64,000 nucleotides of DNA. It comes from Phoma sp. XZ068 (taxonomy: Eukaryota > Ascomycota > Dothideomycetes > Pleosporales > Didymellaceae). Position numbers and translations under genes: made by a program. Shown here piece by piece: positions 22,721 through 37,476 of the stretch. Numbering within the stretch: position 1 is the first letter of the stretch; each line of letters begins with the position of its first letter. The notes beneath the pieces were generated by a model. The model was given only the letters and a program-made list of their open reading frames with translations. It was not told the origin of the DNA and searched no databases. The DNA is taken from positions 1,157,272-1,221,271 of the forward strand of contig RBKR01000019.1 in NCBI GenBank assembly GCA_004835665.1, written 5' to 3'.

Positions 22721-25700
22721 TATTAGTAATTTATAAGGTTTATAACTAGCTCTTATATATTTTCTATATTAGAGTAGCCTAATTATTTAACTAGGTATTT
22801 ATCTTTATAGCCTTTCTTTTAATATTATATTATTTCTTTAACTTTCTACTTAGTCTTTTCTTTAACCTAGTAGTAGAAGTCTTTCTAGATTAGTATATTA
22901 GGGTCTACTAGTTCTAATAGTAATATATAGAATATAGGGTATATCTTAGTATCTTATAGTAGTTTAAGTTAATAGTTTATAGGGCTAATTTACCTAGAAA
23001 TAAAAAATAGCCTAACTTTAATATAATTTAGTTTTTTTATTAGTTTTTATATTTATAAGTTTTTTATAAGGAGATAGACTTTATCCCCCTTTTTTAGCTA
23101 AGGTACTATTTTTCTTTTCTAATTAATATAAGAAATTACTTATTATTAAGCTTTATTAATATTTTTAAGTAATTTTTAGTATACTTTCTTTAGTCTTTAT
23201 ACTAAGGTTATTACTAAATTTATTTAGATATTACTATTAAGAGATCTTATAAAGAGATTTAGATATCTTTTATAATTTATAAAGAATAGTATTATACCTA
23301 TTACTTCTAATAATTTATTATTATATATAATTTATACTATAGGTAATAGTAAGACCTAGTTATCTTACTTCTAGTTACTATATATCCTTAAGTATATCTC
23401 TATAGTTTAATTTATCCTTTTTATTTATCTATTTATTTATATATAGTATATAGTTAATAGCTTTTTCTTAGTACTAATAGCTACTATAAGTATAGTCTAA
23501 TAATTTAATATAAAGAGCTTATCTCTATTACTAATAATTAATTCTAGTATACTATAGTAATAGATAATTCTATCTAGAAACACTTATATAACCTACTCTA
23601 TAGTATAACTATATTAAAATAGTATTATTTCTGCTACTTTAGTAAACCTATCTACTATAATAAAGATTAAGTTATAGGTATATCCTATAATAGGGTCTTT
23701 AGAGATTAGTAGTTATATAATAAAGTCTATTATAATATTTATCTATAGTGCTGTTAGTAGCTCTATTACTTATATTTCTTTATACTTTATATATATACTA
23801 TATATATTCTATTAGTAATTAATATAGTTCTTAATAAATTTAGTAACCTTATTCTTTATATAGCTAAACTTATAATATTATCTAATAAGTTTTATTATTT
23901 ATATTATACTAGAGTGTCTATAAAGTAGGTTATTATAATAATAGCTTATAATTTTATTTTCTAATTTCTCTAGTACCTTTATAGATATATACTATTCTTA
24001 TTAGACTTATATTATATTATTAAGCTGCTAAGATAGTCCTAGTAATCTATTCTTATTAACTCTAAGTATAGTAAACTAGTTTATTATCTTTTCTCTAGCT
24101 AGATTATATTATTTACTAAGTATATTAGCTCTGCTATTATTTTTTTCTAGAGTATATAGTATCTTAAACTTATACTATTCTAATAGCTTAGACTAATATA
24201 TATATTATTAGTTAAGTATCTTAGTAGTAGTAAAGTGTACTAGGTTCTTATAGTTAGTATAAATAGTAAGTTCTAAGCAGCTTTCTATATAGATTCTTTA
24301 ATATTCTAAAGCTAATATAATAGCTAGTAATTCCTTATTATATATATTATATTACTTCTTTAGTTCTAAGAACTTTCTAGAGTAGTAGGTAATTAGGTAC
24401 TATTATCTATCTTATTCTTATATAGTGTAAGCTTCTAATACTAAATCTAAAGTATCTATCTTAATTTAAAGTAGCTTTCTACTTTTAAATATAATTATTA
24501 TAGGTAGCTTAATATAGGACTATTTAAGTAATTAGAAAGTATCTTCTTATACTTATTCCTACTTAAATAGTATATCCTTCTATATAAGCTTTATAAGTAG
24601 TAAGGCCTTAAGTAAGTAATCTTTAATAAAGTATTAGTTAAAATTAATAAATTCTAGAAATTTTTAAATTCTCTTAAAGAAGTAAGAGTTAGCTAATCTT
24701 TTATAACCTAAATCTTTATTTTACTTATCTTAACTCTATATCTTTCTATAATATAGCTAAGAAATTTTACTTCTTTCTTATACTATTTATATTTCTTAGG
24801 TTTAAGTTAAAGATCTGCCTTTCTAAAATATTCTAATACTTCTCTAATATAGTAAATATATTCTTCTAGTATTACTAAATATACTAGAATATTATTAAGG
24901 TATACTACTACTATAATATCTAAGTATACTCTTAATATATTATTAATAAGAGGCTAATATATAGCTAGTATATTAGTAAGCCTAAATAGTATTACTAAAT
25001 ACTTAAAATAACTATAGTATATTTTAAATATAGTCTTCTATTCTTTACCTTCCTTTATATATATAAAGTTATATACTCTATATAAATTAAGTATAGTAAA
25101 GTATTATACTCTAGATAACTAATTCTATAGTTCTTTAATATTTAGTAATAGGTATTAATTCTTAATTATAATATTATTAAGTTTCTAGTAGTTAATATAT
25201 ATTTATAATTTACTATCTTTCTTTAGTATAAAGAAGACTAGAAATCCTACTAGTAATTATAATTTTTATATAAATCTCTTCTTAAGGTTCTTATTAATAT
25301 ATTCTTTAAGTATACTAAGTTCTTTCTTAGATATTCTATATATAGGCCTAAAAGGTAGTTCTTTTCTTTTCTAGAGCTTAATCTTATAATCCTAGAGTTT
25401 ATACTATAGTAATATCTTTATAGTCTTCTTATTATAGAAGAGTTTTATATAACTCTTATATTTATCTAGAATATTAGAAGGTATACTATTCTTCTCCTTA
25501 ACTATTACTTTATAACTAGTAGAGTATTCTATATCTATATAGTTAACTACTCTATCTTAGCACGTCTTATATATTAAAGAGATATTATTAATCTTCTTCT
25601 TATCTACTAGTTATATTATAAACTATATAGGCTATAATATTGTAGTGCTATATCTATATTAACTTAATAAAAGCTATTAATTCTTCTAATTAATATCTAG

Positions 25701-27974
25701 ATTATACTTTCTTAACTATAAAAGTCTTAAAATAATATTATAAGTAGCTATTCTAAAAGTATCTAGAGTTATTTCCTTATAGTATCTATAGATCTAGAAA
25801 GGTACTATAGTTACTTTATATATAATCTTAGATTTCTCTAGTATTAGTTCTTTATTAGCTACTTTAAGTAGGTAGAGTATTATTTTCTAAGTATAGTATA
25901 GTCTAGCTAGCTATACTACTTATAAAAAAATATAATTAGATTATACTCTAGAGTCTAAGAGTATATATATCTATCTTCTATTTACTTTAATAAGTAACTT
26001 AATTAGTTAGTAATTACTTTTAATACTATTAATAAATTAATCTCTAGTACCTACTAGTACTGCTCTAAAAAAGAATTCTCTTATCTAAAGCTATTACTTT
26101 ATTTCTTTTCTTTATAGGTCTTATAGTAGAGATTAAGGCAGGTCTACTAATACTAATTAAAGTATTACTTATTTACTACTAGTTCTTATTATCTATACTT
26201 AGACTTATTCTAGCTAGAAAAGTATTTATTATTATATTTATCTATTAGGTGTAGTATATAGTAGTCCTCCTTATAATCTTCTTATTATAGTTTATATAGA
26301 TATCCTTTTAGAAACTATTCTAAATTAAGTTTCTCTAAATAGTATATCTAGTATCTATTATAGTAGTATACTATTTATAATAGTGCTTTATAATATAGGT
26401 TTCTAGGGTCTAAGCTATAATTAGGTTCTAGGTAATTATAGTTCTAGCTCTAATATACTTCTAGTTAATAATATTATTAGTATTCCTTATATAACTTATT
26501 ATACTAATTTTCTTTATTATTATCTACTTTAATAGAGAGAATAATTAGGTCTTAATATAACTTAGTATAGGCTTTATTATTAGCTTTCTTAACTTTATAC
26601 TACTTATATTCTTAATAGTATATATTATATTATACCTTATATTATATAGTAGTAGGCTATACTAATCTATCTTAATTTTTATTATCCTCTAGGTATTATC
26701 TAGGTAGTTATAGTATATTATTCTTAGTATTAGTTATCTAGGTTACTTAGAATTTATAGTATAGAGTTATAGCTATACTAGAAGCTCTTAGAAGTTTAAG
26801 ATACTCTTCCCTTAATATTTATATAATTATATATTTATAGCTATAAGGGTGTTTATATACCTATAACCTTAAAGGTACTAGTTTATATATAACCTCTAGT
26901 TTAGTATCTTTATTATATCCTAACTCTAGATCTTCTATAAGTTATCTAATTCTATTAGTAAGAATTTCCTATTTATTACTAGTATTCTTGCCTTCTAGCC
27001 TGCTAGCTAATATATTAATCTATTAGAATACTTTATTCTAGTAATAGTCTCTAGTAAAGTAGCCTAGTTTACTATAGTTATAATAGGTATTACTCTTATT
27101 ACTCTTATTATTATTATATTCTTTTCTTTTATTCTATTATAGTTTTATAGTTATTAGTCTTTTATTTATATTAGACAGGTCTATTACTTTAGGTCTATAT
27201 TACCTACTCTAAGTATTACTATAAATATAGTAACTTATATTAGGTTAGTAGTTATTTCTATAGTTACTATAATAAGTATAGTTATTCTATTAGTTATATT
27301 ATAGTTAAGATAGCTAGCTTATAGCTTAAGTATAGAGATTATTATATAGCTCTTATTAGAGCTTATATAGTTTAATATTAAGGTTAATTACTATATTAAT
27401 AAGGTTATCTAAGGTTTCTATACTTATACTAGTATATATTAGTTCTTTCTTTATCTTAGGTTTAAGTCCTTAATAAAATATTATAGTTAATATAGTATTA
27501 TCTTAGTTTATATTAGCTATAAGTTACTATAATTAGTAGTAGATTAGGTCTAATAGATATATTAGATATCTTATCTAGTAATAGTAGGTTTATTTAAGAC
27601 TTTAAAGATTAGATAGATCTTATCTTTAAAGGTATTAAAGTCTTCTATCTATATATTAACTTTATTAGAAGTATTATTCTTACTATAGAGTTAAATAAAA
27701 GATTTAATTAAAGTAAATACTTTTCTATATATATAGCTTACTACTAAGGTAACTCTCTTCTTAGCCTCTACCTTATCTTCTTAGAATATAAAGAATAGGT
27801 CCTATTATATTAACTAGTTATCTAGCTTACTATAGTCTCTTTTATAGAGATTAGGTTACTTAATATTAATAGTATTAGTAGTAATAGTTTCTTCTATTAT
27901 ATTAATATTAAAGTATAAGCTAGTAGAAGTAACTCTAGTTTCTAAAGTAGTTCTTATCTTAGAGGTATTTAAAA

Positions 27975-28476
27975 TATTAAAGTTATAAACTAAGTAAAGC
28001 TTATAAATACTTCTAAGGTTAGTTCTCTAGAATAAGTGCTAGTATAGAAAGAGGTTAGTATAGATATCTAGTAAAATACTATAATAACTATAGAGTTAAT
28101 AATAAGTAGTATAGATAGTTAATCTATCTAGCTTAAAAGTTAGGTTAAGTTTTAATAATAAAGTTAATTAATAAGGTTAAATATAATACTATAAGGGTAG
28201 TTTTCCTAATTACTATATACTATAATAATTATAATAGCTTACCTAGCTTACTATAAGCTATATAAGCTAAGATTACTAAGCTTAATATAAGCTATATAAG
28301 CCCTTATATATAGTCTACCTAGCTTACTTACTAAAAGGTAAGCTTATTATATAACCTATAATAAAACTATACTATAACTATACTATATAGAAAGCTCTAT
28401 ATAATTATTATATTAGAGCTATTAGTACCTAAGGCTATTAGTATTCTAATTAGCTAGTTATAAGTAGATTATAATA
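27975..28476 (-). repeat. 5' LTR of copy A
   Basis: Starts TATTAAAGTT and ends GATTATAATA; differs from its partner mainly by C-to-T and G-to-A changes. Confidence 0.85.
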
Positions 28477-28912
28477 GAAACTACTATAAGAAAGTTAAAG
28501 GTATATTATTAAAGCTATAATATAAGAAGGTTATTTTTATTATCTATAGCTAGAGTAGTATTAGATAAGGTCTTATTATAGATTAGCTACTAGCTAATAT
28601 TCCTATAGACCTTATAAAGAAGTTAGAGGTTTATATATTTAAAAATACTATAAACTATTTTAATAACTTACTAATTACTCTAGAGATAAAAGTAATAGAA
28701 TATATTAAGTACTATACTAATATATATAATTTTATTAGTTATTAGAGTATTCTTTACTTTATATTAGTATAGACTAAAAAAGGTATAAATAACTATTTTA
28801 ATAGCTATTATTTTTAGAAATATATAAAAGATATTATTATACTTTTTTATTAATATTATAGTATAAAATATACTAATTCTTTAATATTAAAAGGATACTA
28901 ATTTAATTAGTA
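28477..28912. other. Left half of an older AT-rich relic interrupted by copy B
   Basis: With copy B and one CTATT removed, this joins 35769-37471 into about 2.1 kb of AT-rich, stop-filled DNA. No LTRs or motifs allow a class call. Confidence 0.4.
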
Positions 28913-28917
28913 CTATT

Positions 28918-29420
28918 TATTATAATCTACTTATAACTAGCTAACTAGAATACTAACAGCTATAGATGCTAACAGCTCTAATATAATAATTATATAGGGC
29001 TTCCTATGCAGCATAGTTATAGCATAGTTTTATTATAGGTTATATAACAAGCTTACCTCTTAGTAAGTAAGCTAGGTAGACTATACGTAAAGGCTTATGC
29101 AGCTTATATTAAGCTTAGTAATCTTAGCTTACACAGCTTATAATAAGCTAGGTAAGCTACTATAATTATTATAGTATATAGTAATTAGGAACACTGCCCT
29201 TATAGTATTATATTTAACCTTGTTAATTAACTTTATTATTAGAACTTAACCTAAACTTTTAAGCTAGACAGATTAACTATCTATACTACTTATTATTAAC
29301 TCTATAGTTATTACAGTATTTTACTAGGTATCTATACTAATCTCTTTCTATACTAGTACTTATTCTAGAGAACTAACCTTAGAAGTATTTATAAGCTTTG
29401 CTTAGTTTATAACCTTAATA
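28918..29420 (+). repeat. 5' LTR of copy B
   Basis: Begins TATTATAATC (ancestral TG mutated to TA) and ends CCTTAATA; 503 bp, same length as its partner. Confidence 0.9.
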
Positions 29421-29439
29421 TTTTAAATACCTCTAAGAT

Positions 29440-32400
29440 AAGTACTACTTTAGAAACTAAAGTTACTCCTACTAGCTTATACTCTAATATTAATATAATA
29501 GAAGGAACTATTACTGCTAATACTATTAATATTAAGCAACCTAATCTCTATAAGGGAGACTGCAGTAAGCTAGATAACTAGTTAATATAATAGAATCTAT
29601 TCTTTATATTCTAAGGAGACAAGGTAGAGGCTAAGAAGAGGGTTACCTTAGTAGCTAGCTATATGCATAGAAAAGTGTTTACCTAGATTAAACTCTTTAT
29701 CTAACTTTATAGTAAGGATAATACTCCTAATAAGGTTAATATATAGATAGAAGACTTTAATGTCTTTAAAGATAAGATCTACCTAATCTTTAGAGTCTTA
29801 AATAAACCTACTATTACTAGACAGGATATCTAATATATATATTAGACCTAATCTGCTGCTAATTATACTGCTAAGTTCTAGTAACTTATAGCTAATATAG
29901 ACTAGAATAATACTATATTAACTATAATATTTTATTAAGGACTTAAACCTAAGGTAAAAAAAAAACTAATATATACTAGCATAAGCACAGAAACCTTAGA
30001 CAACCTTATTAACATAGCAATTAACCTTAATATTAAGCTATATAAGCTCTAATAAGAGCTGTATAATAATCTACGTGCTTAAGCTATAGGCTAGCTACCT
30101 TAACTATAACACAACTAATAGAATAACTACGCTTATTATAGTAACTATAGAAATAACTACTAACCTAATATAGGTTGCTATATTTATAGCAATATATAGA
30201 GTAGGTACTATAGACCTAAGGTAATAGACCTGTCTAATATAAATAAAGGACTAACAACTATAAAGCTATAATAGAATAAAAAGAAGGGATATAATAATAA
30301 TAAGAGTAATAAGGACTAAACCTATTATAACTATAGCAAACTAGGCTACTTTGCTAGAGACTGTTACTAGAACAAAGTGTTCTAATAGATTAATATATTA
30401 GCTAGTAGGCTAGATAGTAAGGATACTAGTAATAAATAAGAGATTCTTACTAACAGAATTAGACAACTTATAGAGGATCTAGAGTTAGGATATAACAAAG
30501 ATATTAAACTAGAGGTTATATGCAACCTAGCACCTAAGAGGTTATAGGTATATAAACACTCTTACAGCTATAAAACTATAATTATATAGATATTAAGGAA
30601 GAAATATCTTAAACTCCTAGGAGCTTCTAGTATAGCTATAATATTATACTATAAACCTAGAGTAACCTAGATACCTAATGCTAAAGACAATATACTATAA
30701 CTACCTAGATAATACCTAGAGGATAATAAGAATTAGAATAAGTTAGTATGTTCTACTATAGTATAATATAGAGCGCAATGTAATGCATGTTGTTAAGAAT
30801 ATAAGTAATATAAAGCTAAGAAAGCTAATAATAAAGCCTATACTAAGTTATGCTAGGACCTAATTATCCCCTCTATTAAGGTAGATAATAATAAAGAAAA
30901 TTAGTATAATAAGTTATATAAAGAATACTAACAATATTATTAACTAGAAGTATATTAAAACTAGGATAATAATTACCTAGAACCTAATTATAGCCTAGAC
31001 CTAAGAAACCTATACTATAGAGCACTGTTATAGACAGCATGCTACTGTAATAGTTACTAGACACACTACTTAGAGAAGCTTAATTTAGAATAGTTTCTAA
31101 AAAGATGTCTATATAAACTATAATAGAAAGATTATAAGGAGGACTACTATATACTATACCTAATAGATAAATATAATAACTAATACTTTCCTAGCTAGAA
31201 CAAGTCTAAGTATAGATAATAGGGACTAGTAGTAAATAAGTAATACTTTAATTAGTATTAGCAGACCTACCTTAACCCCTACTATAAGACCTATAAAAGA
31301 AAGAAGTAAAGTAATAGCTTTAAATAAGAGAATCCTTTTTTAGGGTAGCGCTAGCAGGCGCTAGGGATTAATTTATTAATAGTATTAAAAGTAATTACTA
31401 ACTAATTAAGTTACCTATTAAGGTAAATAGAAGATAGATAAAGGTACTCTTAGACTCTAGAGTATAGTCTAATTATATCTCTTTATAAGCAGTGTAGCTA
31501 GCTAGACTATACTCTACTTAGAAGATAACACTTTACCTGCTTAGAGTAGCTAATAGAGAACTAATACCTAAGGAATCTAAGATTATATATAAGGTAACTA
31601 TAGTACCTCTCTAGACTTATAGACACTATAAGAAAATAACTCTAGACACTTTTAGGATAGCTACTTATAATATTATATTAGGACTTCTATAGTTAAGAAA
31701 GCACAATCTAGATATTAATTAGAAGAATTAATAGCTTTTATTAAGCTAATATAGATATAGCACTACTATATTATAGCCTGTATAGTTTATAATATAACTA
31801 GCAGATAAGAAGGAGATTAATAATATCTCTTTAATATATAAGATATACTAAAATAGAGCAGTTAACTATATAGATGTAGAACGCCCTACTAGTTATAAAG
31901 TAATAGTTAAGAAAAAGGATAGTGCACCTTCTAATATTCTAGATAAATATAAGAGTTATATAGAACTCTTCTATAATAAGAAGACTATAAAAGTATTGCT
32001 ATAGTATAAACTCTAGAATTGTAAGATTAAGCTCTAGGAAGGAAAGGAACTACCTTTTAGGCCTATATATAGAATGTCTAAGAAAGAACTTAGTATACTT
32101 AAGGAATATATTAATAAGAACCTTAAGAAAGAATTTATATAAGAATTAGAATTACTAGTAGGATTCCTAGTTTTCTTTGTGCTAAAGAAAGATAGTAAAT
32201 TATAAATATATATTAACTACTAGAAGCTTAATAATATTATAATTAAAAATTAGTACTTATTACTAAATATTAAGGAATTATAGAATTAGTTATCTAGAGT
32301 ATAATACTTTACTGCACTTAATTTATGCAGAGTATACAACCTTATATATATAAAGGAAGGCAAAGAATAGAAGACTGTGTTTAGAATATACTATAGTTAC

Positions 32401-34690
32401 TATAAGTATATAGTAATGCTATTTAGGCTTACTAATACACTAGCTATATATTAGGCCCTTATTAATAATATATTAAGAGTATACTTAGATATTATAGTAG
32501 TAGCGTACCTTAATAATATCCTAGTATTTAGCAATACTAGAAGAATATATTTACTATATTAGGGAAGTATTAGAATACCTTAGAAGGGTAGATCTTTAAC
32601 TTAAACCTAAGAAATATAAATAGTATAAGAAAGAAGTAGAATTTCTTAGCTATATTATAGGAAGATACAAAGTTAAGATAAGTAAAACAAAGATTTAGGT
32701 TATAAGAGATTAGCTAACTTCTACCTCTCTTAAGAGAATTTAGGAATTTCTAGGATTTATTAACTTTAACTAATACTTTATTAAGGATTATTTACTTAAA
32801 GCCTTACTGCTTATAAAGCTTATATAGAAGAATACACTATTTAAGTAGGAATAAGTATAAGAGGATGCTTTTTAGTTGCTTAAATAGTCCTATGTTAAGC
32901 TACCTATAATAATTATATTTAAAAGTAGAAAGCTACTTTAAATTAAGATAGATACTTTAGATTTAGTATTAGGAGCTTGCGCTATATAAGAATAAGATAG
33001 ATAATAGTACCTAATTGCCTACTACTCTAGAAGGTTCTTAGGACTAGAAGAATAATATAATATATATAATAAAGAATTACTAGCTATTATATTAGCCCTA
33101 GAATATTAGAGAATCTATATAGAAAGTTACTTAGAACTTACTATCTACATAGATTATAAGAACTTAGTATACTTTACTACTACTAAGATACTTAATTAAT
33201 AATAAGTATACTAGTCTAAGCTATTAGAATAATATAAGTTTAAGATACTATATACTCTAGAAAAGAATAATAGCAGAGCTAATATACTTAGCAGACAATA
33301 TAATCTAGCTAGGGAAAAGACAATAAACTAGTTTACTATACTTAAAGTTAATAAAGATAGGTTATTAGGACTATCTTAGCAGCTTAATAATATAATATAA
33401 GTTTAGCAGGAACAGTGTATACCTATAAAAGTACTAGAGGAATTAGAGAATAAAATTATAAGCTGTTATTATAATAACCTGCTTTATAGACACCCTAGTA
33501 TAACACAAATAATAGAACTTATTAGATAATACTATAAGTTTAGCTATATAAAGGATAAGGTTACTAAATTTATTAAGAACTGTGTTAATTGCTAACAGAA
33601 TAAGCACAGTATATATATAAAATATAAAGAAATATAAGTAATAGAGCTACCTACAGCACTATAGACAAACATTATAATAGATTTCATTATATAACTACCT
33701 ATCTCTAAGGACCCTATTATAGAATATACCTATAACTTAATCTTTATTATAGTAGATAGGTTTACTAAAGCAGTAGAAATAATACTATTTTAATATAGTT
33801 ATACTATAGAGCAGCTTGTATAAGTGTTTCTAGATAGGATTATCTATTACTATAGTATACTAGAATTAATTATTAGTAATAGAGATAAGCTATTTATATT
33901 AAACTATTAGACTACGCTTATAGCAGCTATTAGTACTAAGAAGAAGCTATTAACTATATACTATTTATAGATAGACAGATAAATAGAAAGAATAAATTAG
34001 ACTATAGAAATATACTTAAGGATATATAGTAACTAGAAGTAAGATAACTAGGTCTTGCTATTACCTATAGTATAGATTATATATAATAATAAATTATTAG
34101 AAGTAATAGGCATAATGCTGTTCTTTATAAACTATAGAAGATATCTAAATCTCTTTATAAGATCTCTTAATAGTAATATCTAAATAGATTTAGTAATAAC
34201 CTTAGTATAAAGACTAAAGAAAGTATACTAAAAATTGCTTAAAAATATTAATAAAGCTTAACAACAAGCAATCTCTTATATTAATTAGAAAAGAAAAACG
34301 GCACCTTAGCTAAAAGAAGAGGATAAAGTCTATCTCCTTATAAAAAACTTATAAATATAAAGACTAATAAAAAAACTAGATTATATTAAGGTTAGACTAT
34401 TTTTTATTTCTAGGTAAATTAGCCCTATAAACTACTAACTTAAGTTACTATAGAATGCTAGAATACACTCTATATTCTATATATTGCTATTAAAACTAGC
34501 AGACCCTAATATACTAATCTAAAAGAACTTTTGCTACTAGGTTAAGGAAGAAACTAAGTAGAAAGTTAAAAAAATAATATAATATTAAAAGAAAGGATAT
34601 AAGGACAAATACCTAGTTAAATAGTTAGGCTACCTTAATATAGAAAATATATAGGAGCTAGTTATAAACCTTATAAATTACTAACAACTG
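29440..34690 (+). pseudogene. gag-pol remnant of copy B
   Basis: Order and motifs follow Ty3/Gypsy chromoviruses: gag (GDKVEAKKRVTLVASYM), CCHC knuckle, aspartic protease, RT, RNase H (IAYYSRRFLGLEE; NKELLAIILALEY), integrase with an HHCC-type zinc segment (KNCVNC), and a C-terminal chromodomain reading KGYKDKYLVK then LGYLNIENI. Dozens of in-frame TAA/TAG and Cys-to-Tyr, His-to-Tyr and Asp-to-Asn changes fit C-to-T transitions on either strand. No functional product is possible. Confidence 0.85.
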
Positions 34691-34739
34691 CTAAACTTAT
34701 TCTAAAGTTTATAGAGGTATCTAGCAAGTTAAGTATAGC

Positions 34740-35240
34740 CTATATTATAGAAGAATACTCTACTAGCGCATCTACTGCAGGGCAGTTTATCTCCTTAGTA
34801 TAAATATCTTTGCCTAACTCCTCTAACTTGTTTACTAGGCACTTAGCCTTCTTTATAGCCCTATTCTTTGCTTAGGCTAGAATTTTCTTATTATATAGTA
34901 ATTGTGTAATTACTTTAGATAATAACTTCTTATCTTCTTCTACCTTTTTCTTATATTTAGCCTATGTCTTGTCTAGAGACTCTTAAGAAAAGTTAATGCA
35001 CAGACGTCTAATATATACATACTTAGTATATTTTAGGCAGTTTATAGAAGGTATAATAAAATAATTATAGCCTAAAGTAAAGTAATAATTATAAGAAATA
35101 GGTATAATAGTGTTATAGCAATAGATTTTAATACTAAGACGCAGACGCTTTTAGGCAGCAGAGGATATAATAATATAATAGGAACTAAGTAGTAGCAGGG
35201 CTATGCTTATAAAGAATAGCTAACAAAACTTAAGGTAAGT
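34740..35240 (-). pseudogene. Antisense coiled-coil-like frame in copy B
   Basis: The minus strand between the chromodomain and 3' LTR reads IPISYNYYFTLGYNYFIIPS, then a Lys/Glu-rich helix (KKKVEEDKKLLSKVITQLL, AIKKAKCLVNKLEELGKD) and INCPAVDALVE. Only a few stops interrupt it and it is collinear with copy A. It could be a separate antisense gene of the element or captured DNA. Confidence 0.45.
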
Positions 35241-35260
35241 TCTAGAGAAAGAGAGAATAG

Positions 35261-35763
35261 TGTTATAATCTACTTATAACTAGCTAACTAGAATACTAAT
35301 AGCTATAGATACTAACAGCTCTAATATAATAATTATATAGGGCTTCTTATATAGCATAGTTATAGCGTAGTTTTATTATAGGTTATATAATAAGCTTACC
35401 CCTTAGTAAGTAAGCTAGGTAGACTATATATAAGGGCTTATGCAGCTTATATTAAGCTTAGTAATCTTAGTTTATGCAGCTTATAATAAGCTAGGTAAGC
35501 TACTATAATTATTATAGTATATAGTAATTAGGAACACTACCCTTATAGTATTATATTTAACCTTATTAATTAACTTTATTATTAGAACTTAACCTAAACT
35601 TTTAAGCTAGACAGATTAACTATCTATACTACTTATTATTAACTCTATAGTTATTATAGTATTTTACTAGGTATCTATACTAACCCCTTCCTGTACTAGC
35701 ACTTATTCTAGAGAACTAACCTTAGAAGTATTTATAAGCTTTACTTAGTTTACAACCTTAATA
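35261..35763 (+). repeat. 3' LTR of copy B
   Basis: Begins TGTTATAATC, keeping the canonical TG, and ends CCTTAATA followed by the CTATT duplication. Confidence 0.9.
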
Positions 35764-35768
35764 CTATT

Positions 35769-37471
35769 TTAATAGTATATTTCTACTTAATAAGAAATAT
35801 AGCTATAGAATTCTAGAGTATAACTTTTTTATAGACTTTAAGGTCTATATTAATAAATAGTCTAATAATAATAATAGTATTTAAAAAGTATTTTTATTTT
35901 AATACTAACCTATTTAGAATATTCTAGTTTAAAAGAGTAGTTCTAGAGCTTTACTTTTAGGCTAGTCTTCTCTACTTTTACCTTTACCTATAGTATATCT
36001 CTTAACTAAGAAAGTATTAAATTTAAGTAGACTATAGGCTTACTAAAATAGTAAAGTCTCTAATAATTAAAAGTATTAGATTCTATAGAGTAAATTTTTA
36101 TATATTAATACTAGTACTTTAATTATATATTTTATTTCTATAATACTATTATCTTTATAATAATATTACCTAGTCTCTTTACTAGCTTAAACTTAGTATA
36201 TACTATTCTTTAAAATATACTAAGCCTTTATAATATTTTTTACTATAAGTAGAAAAATACTATTTATTAAAAAATAAGTAAAGTACTTATTTTTAAGTAG
36301 TTCTATCTCTATATATATATTTTAATACTATATTAGTACTCTTAGGTTATATACTCTAGCTTTCTCTATATACCTAGAACTATATTCTATTAAAAATTAT
36401 ATATACTTTATAGCTTTCTTATTTATCTTATATAAAGCTTATAGCCTACTATCTATATCTAGCTTCTTAAATTTAGTAATATATTAATCTAAAAATTTAA
36501 TAAGTAAAATAGAAATAAAGATAATATAATATACTTAGATAAATATACTAGTCTCTTTTTATAACTTCTTAGAATTAATAGCTATAAGGCCCTTCTTAAC
36601 CTAGTAAGAGTAGATAATTTTACTTTCTACTCTTTAGCTTTCTCTTCTAGAGCCTTTAGGTTCTTACTCTACTTTTTAACTTTAATCTAAAATTCTTTAT
36701 TCTTTCTCTACTATATATATCTTTAACTCTATAAAAAAGTTTAGTTACTATACTAGATAAGTTAGCTCTAGATATAGATTAGCTAGTACTAAAGTACTAA
36801 AATAAGAGTTACTAAAGATAAGAAACTAAATACCTTATAGTTATAAAGTTAGATAAATACCTACTCTATCTTAATATTTAATTATTACTCTTTTTTAGCT
36901 TCTATATATATAAATTATTTATACCTAGTAGCTAAGCTAAAAGGGCTACTAATACTAGTCTAATACTATACTACTTATACTATATTATAGCTTTACTAGC
37001 CTCTATATTCTTTTTAACTTATATTTTTATATAGTTTATTACTTATATTAAAGCCCTTACTTAATATAAAGATTATATTTCTTTATCTACTATCTTTTAT
37101 TAGATACTTATAGATTAGGATTATTAGTAGTAGGCTAGTATAGAGTTAGTATCTCTAAGAGATTCTCTAAGTATTTAGTATTCTATCTTTAGTAGCTAAA
37201 GTACTATCTACTTTATATTATATAAGTTTATTAATAAGTTTATATTAGTAGGTAAGGTTTATCTAGTTATTAGATATTAATTTATATTAAGTCTTTCTAT
37301 TACTAGTATAAATTAAATTATTACTTATACTATATCTATATCTAGTGCCTACTTTATATTATCTATTACTACTTTACTACCTAGGTAGAGTAATATATTT
37401 CTTCTACCTATCTATATATACTATAGTATCTTTATTTACTATACTATCTACTATCTATATTAAAATAAGAA
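35769..37471. other. Right half of the AT-rich relic interrupted by copy B
   Basis: RIP-like, AT-rich, no frame over 60 codons on either strand. Short stretches on minus look protein-like (e.g. near 36900-37080) but I cannot name an element class. Confidence 0.4.
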
Positions 37472-37476
37472 GTACT

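Larger units (their letters stand above)
21646..28476 (-). mobile_element. Gypsy chromovirus copy A, RIP-degraded
   Basis: LTRs at 21646-22146 and 27975-28476 (about 500 bp, TG...TA/CA type ends) enclose 5.8 kb of AT-rich DNA with almost no CA or TG dinucleotides and no frame over 60 codons. Its internal sequence is the reverse complement of copy B's: the CCHC zinc-knuckle region is at about 27040-27092, and the chromodomain-like segment near the 3' end is at about 22735-22805. Coding order on the minus strand is gag, protease, RT, RNase H, integrase, chromodomain. The flanks (TACTA left, GAAAC right) are not a matching target duplication, unlike copies B and C. It appears the most heavily mutated copy by eye. 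Confidence 0.88.
28918..35763 (+). mobile_element. Gypsy chromovirus copy B, with CTATT target duplication
   Basis: LTRs of 503 bp each (28918-29420 and 35261-35763) are flanked by CTATT at 28913-28917 and 35764-35768, a 5-bp target-site duplication that proves one insertion event. In between lies one damaged gag-pol: gag from about 29440, a zinc knuckle at 30320-30368 whose Cys/His codons are now Tyr, a protease D-S-G-like site near 31450-31480 and RT from about 32040, with its active-site motif at 32502-32531 reading AYLNNILVF where Asp-Asp is expected. RNase H follows at about 32940-33300, integrase at about 33460-34240 and a chromodomain at about 34551-34690. Stops are almost all TAA/TAG. 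B keeps more CA/TG than A, so it is probably the youngest or least mutated copy. Confidence 0.92.
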
